A stretch of DNA of 5,257 nucleotides from Aquirhabdus sp. (GTDB taxonomy: Bacteria; Pseudomonadota; Gammaproteobacteria; Pseudomonadales; Moraxellaceae), in the NCBI GenBank assembly GCA_030151145.1, contig JASLEL010000041.1:1-5257 (forward strand), in the 5' to 3' direction. Below, piece by piece: positions 1 to 5,257 of the stretch. The notes under the pieces were generated by a model. That model made no database searches. It saw only the letters and a program-made list of their open reading frames with translations, and was not told where the DNA came from. Position 1 is the stretch's first letter. The number at the start of each line of letters is the position of its first letter. The position numbers and the translations under genes were made by a program.

Positions 1-952
1 TGGCACCAAAGCTGGTTCCGGAGAAATGGAACACGGCATTACCCAGATCATCAAAGATGCTCAGCGGCGTGACACCAACAGGCTTCTTGGTCGCCATACC
101 GTAGCGGACCGCACCACTGGCCGACTCGCCGGTTTCCTGATACGGGAAAATCAGCATATCAGCATCGACCAGCAGCTTGAGCGACTCTTCATCTTCGAGG
201 AAGTCGTTATAGAATTCGACCAGCTCACCGATCTGCAGCGACGAGACCAGCATGCGCAGTTCGCGGACGAGATTCTTGGAGTCCAGCACAGGGTATTCGG
301 CATTGACCAGACGCAGGCGCACCGGGAAGCCTTGTTGCTTCAGTACGGCAATCGCCTGTACCAGCTCTTTCAGCCCTTTGTGCGGCAGACAGAAGCCGTA
401 AGCGGCAACCATCGGCAGACGGTCAGCAGGTTTGTCTTCAAGCTTGAGTGTCAGATGCTCAGTACCCAGTACGCCATGCGGGAACAGACAGACGTTATCG
501 ACGATACCGCGATCTTTCAGGCGATTCAGGTCATGTACGGAGTGCACCAGAATGCGATGACACTTTCTGAAGGCCGCATACATCTCGGTATGCTCAGGCC
601 CCATCATGGTCGAGTGCAGCGTGATGATCACGACGATGCCTTGGGCGATCTGCGTTTCGATAAAGTACGCCAGATCCAGGAAGTGGAACAGACCGGCATT
701 AAACTGGATAACCAGTGTATTCAGTTCCTGCTCCTGAATCAGTCGCGACAGATTACCCAGATTATTCACGCCCTGCTCGCCGCCGGCCTGCCATGCTCTA
801 AAGCAGTTGGCCTGATCATTCTCGTGCGGCTCATTTTGCGGTGAAGCAAAAATCGTGATGTTTTCCGGATGAGGCATACGATCGATCAGATGCTCAGAAT
901 ACGTCGCGATCCCGCAACGGGTATTCCATGTCGTGATCCAGCCAATCTTGGG
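1..952 (-). other. GT-B module 3 of the large glycosyltransferase (residue ~843 onward, cut by window edge)
   Basis: This third unit begins PKIGWITTWNTRCGIATYSEHL. The middle strand-loop VIITLHSTMMGPE and RILVHSVHDLNRLKDRGI lead to the hinge, then AYGFCLPHKGLKEL (1026-1039) forms the donor loop. At the E-x7-E position the protein reads FPYQETGESASGAVRYGMA: E1118 aligns with the first glutamate, and Tyr1126 stands where the second would be, using the following Pro as anchor (P331 in module 1, P740 in module 2, P1133 here). The window ends at residue 1159, probably 40-70 residues before this module closes. It may be a divergent active form or a non-catalytic module. Confidence 0.82.
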
Positions 953-3478
953 CACAGGTGCCTGTGCCTTATCGGCGCGCCATTCCTGTACGGAATTAAT
1001 CGCACGTGCCGTGCTGGCAGCCCATGTGTATTCACTCATCAGCAACTGACGACCGGCTTCGGCCATGTATTTGCGTTTCTCGGGGGTCGAACGACGCGCT
1101 TCCTGCATGGCTTTGGCCAGTGCATTGACATCGATATCAGCCCAAGCCGATGAATACAGACCGAAGTGGGTCTTGGCAGCGGAGAACTTATAATCCACCA
1201 GCCACGCGGTCTCATTGGTACAGAAGTCCAGCTGACCGCTCCACGCCGTCGTGATGACCGGGATACCACTCAGCATGGCTTCAGCCAGCGGCAGGCCAAA
1301 GCCTTCGGCACGACTCGGCTGGACCAGTGCATGGCTCAGGGTATACAGCGCCTTGATATCCTCATCGGTCAGATCGTCTTCCAGCACGATCACATGCGGG
1401 TACTTGGGATTGGCTGCTTTACGAGTCGCGATCCAGTCGTGGATCTTGTTGTGTTCGTTGGGCGAGGTCTTGACGATCAGGGTGACATCATCATCGCTGG
1501 TAAAGCCGACGCCATAGGCATCCAGCAGCGCCTCTGGCCCTTTACGCGGCAGACAGGTCGAGACGTGCAGGAAGCGGAAGCCTTTGGTCCCCTCGACACG
1601 GAAATCCGGCGAAGGCACGATGCGCTCCCAGTGATCCACACCATTGCCGGAGACCATCAGCGGTACGGACACGCCGTTATCGATCATGATCTTTTCGACA
1701 TGGCGTGCGGTACAGATGATACCGTCCAGATGGGTATTGAAGTTATTCACCCACTCATGCGGAAAGCCCGACTCTTCCCACGCATAGTGATGCAGCACAT
1801 TCAACGGGCTGTGCATATCCCAGACACGCGGTGGATACAGATTGCGGCTTGCGACATTGACATTGGAGTGCGGGTAGTCAGGGACACGCGCATGCAGTTG
1901 GGCCAGATCTGGATTCTGCTCCAGGAATTTCTCGCCTGCCGGGAAGTCACCATGCTCGCCTTCGGTCGAATGCAGAATCACCTGATGTCCCAGTTTATCC
2001 ATGGCACGCGCCACTTCACGGTTCACCAGCGCCAGACTGTAGGAACTGTCAAAGGGGCCTTCGATACGCCAGATCAGCTTTTCACCAAAATCGGCACTCG
2101 CCCGGATCACATCCGAAGCCAGACAGTTGGTGTATACCGACTCAGAAACCTGAACCAATGCAACGGTCTTGGATGGGGTCGGATTGCCGATACGGGCGAT
2201 TTTGTCCGAGAATTCAGAGAGCGAGCTTACCGAGCTGCTTGCGCCATCATCGGCTTGAGTGCGCTCATGCAGTTGTTCCAGCGCACGCAGCGCCAGCTGT
2301 GCGGTTTTGTCCCACGAGAAATTCTTGGAATGCACTTCGGCATGCTGCTGCAAAGAGCTCCAGAACGCCTCATCGGTCAAGGCACGCTGGATCAGATCAC
2401 GCATGCTCTCGATGGAGTGCGGATCAAACAGGGCATCTTCGCGACCGACGACTTCAGGAATACTGCTGGTGTTGGAACCGATGCATGGCGTACCACAGCA
2501 CATGGCTTCCAGCGCAGGCAGACCGAAGCCTTCATGAAAGGACGGATAAACAAACAGATGGCAGTGTGAGTATAGGGTGATCAATTGCTCATCCGACACA
2601 TGACCGGTCAGCACCAGCTCACCCGGCTCCAGTCCAAAGCTGGCACCAAAGGCCTGGAAGTTGCGATAGGCTTCACCTGCAGCATCGAGCTTGAAGATCA
2701 GGACCAGTTGGTAGTCCTTACGCACCTCTTTGGGCAGCGCGGCAAAGGCCTTGATGGCACCTTCAAAGTTTTTGCGCGGCTCAAGCGCACCTGCATGCAT
2801 GAGGAATTTGCGATTGATGCCCAGTGCTTTCAGCACCTTGGCCTGATCGGGATGATGGGTTTTGCGGAACGAATCCGACACTGCGGATACGATATTGACC
2901 ACGCGATTGTCCGCGACACCGAGCGCGCTTTTGGCTTCGTTGGCAGCGGATTCGGAGATGGCCAGCAGCAGGTCTGTGCGCTTCAGCGAGTCGATCTTGC
3001 CATAATACCAGTCGCGGTATACCGGCGAATTCAAATGGATGTCAGGCGAGATGAACGGAATCAAATCATAGAGAATGACTGCCGTCGGCACTTGCGAGTA
3101 CAGCTTGCCGACCGAGCTCACCGCATTGTCGGTGTAGCCTTCAAACAGACTGGTGATCAGCACAGCATCCGGAGACAGCTCATTAATGGCCTGCTCACGG
3201 ACCAACTCTGCTGCACGCACGCGCCACGCGTTTTCCAGACTGTTTTCATTACACGGCGTTGGCACCGAGATCACATAGATATGACTTTCCGGCAGGATAT
3301 CGGACAGCTCGGCCTTGGCAGCGGCAATGGTCTCAGGAAAAGCATCATTCAACAAAACGAAAATCTGGTTACCATTGGCATTGCGAATCATGGCTTTGGT
3401 CAAAGCCAAGGAATAGCGACCAATACCACGATCACGGCTTGCACACTGCACACTTTGAATATCGACTAGAATGCGCAT
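1..3478 (-). CDS. Large multi-module family 4 glycosyltransferase, 3'-partial (three GT-B modules seen)
   Basis: The frame is open from ATG 3478 to the window edge: 1159 complete codons with no stop. The protein begins MRILVDIQSVQ and has the RGIGRYS glycine motif at 17-23, a common start for very large bacterial polysaccharide glycosyltransferases. It holds three GT-B modules in tandem. Module 1 has HAGALEPRKNF at 228-238 and E-x7-E at E316/E324. Module 2 has IEGPFDSSYSLALVNRE at 472-488, PRKG at 644-647 and E-x7-E at E725/E733. Module 3 has WNTRCGIATYSEHL at 851-864, LPHKG at 1031-1035 and a modified ETGESASGAVRYG at 1115-1127. A Ser-rich linker joins modules 1 and 2. No signal peptide or membrane segment is seen. 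By analogy with multi-domain polymerising transferases such as WbdA, it probably adds several sugars, or makes several linkages, in a repeat unit at the inner-membrane face (inference). Its codon use is strongly biased: only five TTA/CTA/TCA codons in 1159. The C-terminus, and possibly more modules, lie outside the window. Confidence 0.95.
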   Translation of the reverse strand, partial: MRILVDIQSVQCASRDRGIGRYSLALTKAMIRNANGNQIFVLLNDAFPETIAAAKAELSDILPESHIYVISVPTPCNENSLENAWRVRAAELVREQAINELSPDAVLITSLFEGYTDNAVSSVGKLYSQVPTAVILYDLIPFISPDIHLNSPVYRDWYYGKIDSLKRTDLLLAISESAANEAKSALGVADNRVVNIVSAVSDSFRKTHHPDQAKVLKALGINRKFLMHAGALEPRKNFEGAIKAFAALPKEVRKDYQLVLIFKLDAAGEAYRNFQAFGASFGLEPGELVLTGHVSDEQLITLYSHCHLFVYPSFHEGFGLPALEAMCCGTPCIGSNTSSIPEVVGREDALFDPHSIESMRDLIQRALTDEAFWSSLQQHAEVHSKNFSWDKTAQLALRALEQLHERTQADDGASSSVSSLSEFSDKIARIGNPTPSKTVALVQVSESVYTNCLASDVIRASADFGEKLIWRIEGPFDSSYSLALVNREVARAMDKLGHQVILHSTEGEHGDFPAGEKFLEQNPDLAQLHARVPDYPHSNVNVASRNLYPPRVWDMHSPLNVLHHYAWEESGFPHEWVNNFNTHLDGIICTARHVEKIMIDNGVSVPLMVSGNGVDHWERIVPSPDFRVEGTKGFRFLHVSTCLPRKGPEALLDAYGVGFTSDDDVTLIVKTSPNEHNKIHDWIATRKAANPKYPHVIVLEDDLTDEDIKALYTLSHALVQPSRAEGFGLPLAEAMLSGIPVITTAWSGQLDFCTNETAWLVDYKFSAAKTHFGLYSSAWADIDVNALAKAMQEARRSTPEKRKYMAEAGRQLLMSEYTWAASTARAINSVQEWRADKAQAPVPKIGWITTWNTRCGIATYSEHLIDRMPHPENITIFASPQNEPHENDQANCFRAWQAGGEQGVNNLGNLSRLIQEQELNTLVIQFNAGLFHFLDLAYFIETQIAQGIVVIITLHSTMMGPEHTEMYAAFRKCHRILVHSVHDLNRLKDRGIVDNVCLFPHGVLGTEHLTLKLEDKPADRLPMVAAYGFCLPHKGLKELVQAIAVLKQQGFPVRLRLVNAEYPVLDSKNLVRELRMLVSSLQIGELVEFYNDFLEDEESLKLLVDADMLIFPYQETGESASGAVRYGMATKKPVGVTPLSIFDDLGNAVFHFSGTSFGA
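977..2170 (-). other. GT-B module 2 of the large glycosyltransferase (residues ~437-834)
   Basis: This second unit starts after the linker. Residues 472-488 (IEGPFDSSYSLALVNRE) form the first strand and acceptor-side loop in place of a GIGRY-type motif. A later segment with HHYAWEESGFPHEW and CTARHVEKIMIDNGV leads into the hinge. HVSTCLPRKGPEALLDAY follows from 638, with R645 and K646 as the phosphate-binding pair. RAEGFGLPLAEAM carries E725 and E733. Both halves and the E-x7-E pair are intact. The different N-terminal half suggests a different acceptor from module 1 (inference). Confidence 0.87.
2294..3478 (-). other. GT-B module 1 of the large glycosyltransferase (residues ~1-395)
   Basis: This is a complete GT4-like unit. 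The N-terminal Rossmann half carries RGIGRYS (17-23), the YDLIPFISPD strand-loop and LLLAISESAANEAK before the hinge. The C-terminal half carries HAGALEPRKNF (228-238), where R235 and K236 should contact the donor phosphates. HEGFGLPALEA (315-325) has both glutamates of E-x7-E, and TSSIPEVVG follows. All expected donor-site residues are present, so the module is probably active. It resembles the partial upstream enzyme in layout (shared D-x-x-P-x-x-x-P-like segment, EPRK and EGFGLP motifs). Confidence 0.88.
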
Positions 3479-3498
3479 TACTTATACATCCCCTTCCA
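3479..3498 (-). promoter_or_regulatory. Ribosome binding site and spacer before the large glycosyltransferase
   Basis: The 20-base gap contains the purine-rich minus-strand run GGAAGGGG at 3497-3490, 11 bases before ATG 3478, a slightly long but workable spacing. An ATG at 3489-3487 lies closer, but its frame is only ATG-TAT-AAG-TAA, a two-sense-codon reading after Met that stops just before the true start. It therefore cannot be the gene start. There is no room for a separate terminator, so this gene and the DUF4214 gene are most likely co-transcribed and translationally close. Confidence 0.7.
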
Positions 3499-4317
3499 TT
3501 AATGATCGTTAAGCTTCTTGAATATAGTTAATGCCGTTGGCGACAAGCGTTTCAGCAGCGCATGCTCTTCGCTGTCCTGTTTACGGCTGTCGTCCTGATG
3601 GCTGTGCGCGGCAGCGTCGCTATGGGATGAGGATTCGACTTGAGACAGCTGCGCCTTGATCAGCAAGATCTCAGGATCATTGCCATATTGCTTCTCGATC
3701 AGCACATTCAGGATGCGCGTCAGATTCTGAATGGATTTGGTCAGCTCTTCGATCGTCGCCTGATCGCCAGCGGGACTGAGCAACACACCCGCCTGTACCT
3801 GCGTTGACGAGGCCACACGGCGTGCGCCCAGTGGCGTATGCGCAACCACGGTCGCAACCTGACGCCCGATCCAGGTTTGTTCAGGCTTGATGGCGATTGC
3901 ACGTACCAGCGCATTTTCACCGACCAGTCGCTGGCCGCGCGCCTTCACTTCCAGGACATTGCCGCGCAATTTATGCAGATAGGCATTGACTTGCGAAGGA
4001 TCTGGCAGTTTTTGCAGGAACTCAATCAGATTGGAGTAGCGCTCCAGCGAGACTTTGATCAGCGAGTCTGCGGCTACAGGCTGTTTATTCAGTTCTTTGG
4101 ACGAGAGCAATTGGCCCAGCACACGACTCTTGCTGATGCCGGAACGCAGTCTGCCCAGATAATATTGTTTGCCTTCCGTGTCGGGTGCCCGATGCAAAAT
4201 CAGTTGGTACGCCAGTTCAATAAACGTGTCATCGTCATACTTCATCAACGCTTTCAGATTTGGACTACCATCTTTCAAATACAGTTCTGGCGTTACTTCT
4301 AACTTACCCATAGGCAT
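3499..4317 (-). CDS. DUF4214 domain protein with coiled-coil and charged C-terminal tail
   Basis: A 272-residue protein with no signal peptide or membrane segment, so probably cytoplasmic. Residues ~28-75 match the DUF4214 domain (PF13946): an acidic start (YDDDTFIELAY), the hallmark LHRAPDTEGKQYYLGRL at 41-57, a glycine turn (SGIS) and the closing LLSSKE. The domain has no established biochemical role; from memory it occurs in secreted repeat proteins and near or fused to glycosyltransferases. Residues 83-135 look helical and basic. Residues 186-228 have heptad-like hydrophobic spacing (LTKSIQNLTRILNVLIEK) and may form a coiled coil. Residues 229-251 are rich in Ser, His, Asp, Gln and Glu and probably disordered. 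The last 20 residues (LLKRLSPTALTIFKKLNDH) look like an amphipathic helix that could bind a partner or membrane. The start at 4317 is chosen because AGGAG lies 6 bases upstream. The gene sits between two glycosyltransferases on the same strand, 20 bases before the second, suggesting a role in the same glycan pathway (inference). Confidence 0.88.
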   Translation of the reverse strand: MPMGKLEVTPELYLKDGSPNLKALMKYDDDTFIELAYQLILHRAPDTEGKQYYLGRLRSGISKSRVLGQLLSSKELNKQPVAADSLIKVSLERYSNLIEFLQKLPDPSQVNAYLHKLRGNVLEVKARGQRLVGENALVRAIAIKPEQTWIGRQVATVVAHTPLGARRVASSTQVQAGVLLSPAGDQATIEELTKSIQNLTRILNVLIEKQYGNDPEILLIKAQLSQVESSSHSDAAAHSHQDDSRKQDSEEHALLKRLSPTALTIFKKLNDH

Positions 4318-4389
4318 AACAGGCTCCTAAATTAAAATAATGAACATTGTCTCTATATCTCGTGCGACGATGAATTCAGCCTGATTTCC
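4318..4389 (-). promoter_or_regulatory. 72-base intergenic leader with Shine-Dalgarno site of the DUF4214 gene
   Basis: This is the gap between the upstream glycosyltransferase stop and the DUF4214 start. On the minus strand, AGGAG at 4328-4324 sits 6 bases before ATG 4317, an ideal spacing. The second in-frame ATG (4311-4309) would be 12 bases away, so the first is preferred. The bases just upstream of the AGGAG are AT-rich (around 4329-4346), which may help ribosome access. I see no convincing -35/-10 pair and no terminator hairpin with a T-tract, so read-through from the upstream gene is the simplest reading. Confidence 0.7.
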
Positions 4390-5257
4390 TTAACCTTCGC
4401 TTGCTGATGCCACCATATCCAGACTTGCCAGCAGCTGAAGCGCGCTTTCCCTCCAGGACAAAGGCTGTATCTTCACCGCCTCTTTACTTACATTCACCAT
4501 GGACTCAAGCCAGGTTTCAATGTTCTGTGCCAATGCATCCGCACAATTTCCCGAAAAGAAGGACGCATTGTCACCCACCACTTCTCGAAAAATCGGCGTA
4601 TCCCGGCATAACACCGGTAAACCAAAATAAAACGCCTCAACCACAGGCAAACCAAAACCCTCGGCATAGGATGCCGCAATCAATCCATCCGCACGCTGAT
4701 ACAGCTGCTCCAGCAACTCATCACTGGCATTATCAAACCACCACAGCCGCGATTCACGCGCGATATGCGCCTGCAGTCGTGCCTGCAGCACTTCAGTTTT
4801 CCAGCCCGGCTTGCCCACGATCACCAGATTCACGGGCGCATCTTTCTGCCACAGCTTCTCAAATGCATTCAGCACCTGCTCATAGCCTTTACGCGGCTCG
4901 ATGGTACCGACCATGAGCAACGTCGTTCCCTGAGACAGCGCTTCAAACACAGGCGCGGTCTGACCTGCGAATCCGCTACTGGGCATACTGGATGCAATAT
5001 CAGCGCCTAAATAAAAAACCCGCGTGTCAATCTCCTGATCAACTTGATATTGCTCACGCAGAATAGCGCGTAACCGGGTTTCACAATCGCGCGAAATACA
5101 CAAAAGCCGATCCGCCAAAATGGCAATCGTCTGAATCCAGCGGCGAAAGATCTTGCTGGTTTTGGGATTAAACCATTCTGGATGCGAAATCGGCAGGACA
5201 TCGTAAACCACAAAGTTCATCAACACGCCCTGCATCTTCCAGCGCAGTAAGGTGAGC
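4390..5257 (-). CDS. Family 4 glycosyltransferase, GT-B fold, 5'-partial (C-terminal part)
   Basis: Probable retaining glycosyltransferase that moves a sugar from a nucleotide donor to a glycan acceptor on the cytoplasmic side of the inner membrane. The frame is open to the window edge. Seven codons (LTLLRWK) precede the first ATG at 5235 and continue smoothly into the fold, so that ATG is very likely internal. Counting from it, residues 10-22 (VYDVLPISHPEWF) match the end of the N-terminal Rossmann half, and 41-50 (ADRLLCISRD) match the hinge-proximal strand typical of GT4. VGTIEPRKG at 109-117 is the donor-binding loop with its Arg-Lys pair. AEGFGLPVVEAF at 191-202 carries the E-x7-E motif (E192, E200). 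The TAA stop is at 4392-4390. About 100 or more N-terminal residues should lie beyond position 5257. It precedes the DUF4214 gene by 72 bases on the same strand. It uses TTA five times and TCA once in 288 codons, far more often than the large downstream glycosyltransferase. The fold assignment is secure; donor and linkage are unknown. Confidence 0.93.
   Translation of the reverse strand, partial: LTLLRWKMQGVLMNFVVYDVLPISHPEWFNPKTSKIFRRWIQTIAILADRLLCISRDCETRLRAILREQYQVDQEIDTRVFYLGADIASSMPSSGFAGQTAPVFEALSQGTTLLMVGTIEPRKGYEQVLNAFEKLWQKDAPVNLVIVGKPGWKTEVLQARLQAHIARESRLWWFDNASDELLEQLYQRADGLIAASYAEGFGLPVVEAFYFGLPVLCRDTPIFREVVGDNASFFSGNCADALAQNIETWLESMVNVSKEAVKIQPLSWRESALQLLASLDMVASASEG

Noticed and set aside
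26..844. 272-codon plus-strand open reading frame
   Set aside because: It is the antisense shadow of glycosyltransferase module 3; the minus-strand reading gives clear GT-B motifs over the same bases.
1166..2569. 467-codon plus-strand open reading frame
   Set aside because: It is exactly antisense and in codon register to modules 1-2 of the minus-strand glycosyltransferase. It is rich in His, Gln, Arg and Ile as expected for reverse-complement translation and shows no recognisable domain.
1..2650. Direct repeat tggcaccaaa at 1-10 and 2641-2650
   Set aside because: Ten bases encoding Phe-Gly-Ala in unrelated parts of two modules. The flanks do not match, so chance plus shared codon preference explains it.
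2585..3469. 294-codon plus-strand open reading frame
   Set aside because: It is the antisense shadow of glycosyltransferase module 1 and ends at the complement of the rare CTA codon at residue 4 of that gene.
3838..4302. 154-codon plus-strand open reading frame
   Set aside because: It is the in-register antisense of the DUF4214 gene and ends at the complement of that gene's TTA codon at residue 6.
4318..4389. Possible promoter (TATAGA and GAGACA-like words) and small hairpin TCGT-CGC-ACGA in the leader
   Set aside because: The -35 and -10 words match poorly and are wrongly spaced. The hairpin stem is only 4 base pairs, with no T-tract after it.
4401..4916. 171-codon plus-strand open reading frame
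   Set aside because: It is antisense to the partial glycosyltransferase. Its product is a Pro/His/Ser-rich string with no domain, while the minus strand carries EPRKG and E-x7-E motifs here.

Overview
The window is a piece of a surface-polysaccharide (O-antigen, capsule or similar glycan) biosynthesis cluster. All genuine genes are on the minus strand and run from high to low coordinates. GC content is moderate by eye. Leucine is mostly CTG, Shine-Dalgarno sites are AGGAG-like and genes are closely spaced, which fits a Gram-negative proteobacterium. The species cannot be named from this sequence. No tRNA, rRNA, CRISPR array, insertion sequence or phage gene was seen.

Layout in transcription order: (1) 5257-4390, the C-terminal ~288 residues of a family 4 (GT-B fold) glycosyltransferase whose start lies outside the window; (2) a 72-base gap with a good ribosome binding site; (3) 4317-3499, a 272-residue protein with one DUF4214 domain, a probable coiled coil and a His/Ser/Asp-rich tail; (4) a 20-base gap with a ribosome binding site; (5) 3478 to 1, the first 1159 residues of a very large glycosyltransferase that leaves the window still open. 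This last gene fills two thirds of the window. It holds three successive GT-B modules: residues ~1-395, ~437-834 and ~843 to beyond 1159.

Long plus-strand reading frames cover much of the same DNA (for example 26-844, 1166-2569, 2585-3469). They are antisense shadows. They lie in exact codon register with the large glycosyltransferase and stay open because that gene almost never uses TTA, CTA or TCA codons.

Working model (inference): the glycosyltransferases act in sequence at the cytoplasmic face of the inner membrane, adding sugars from nucleotide donors to a growing lipid-linked glycan. Several linkages would be made by one multi-module polypeptide. The DUF4214 protein, sandwiched between them and lacking a signal peptide, may be an accessory or scaffold factor. 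Donor sugars, linkages and the final glycan cannot be read from this window.
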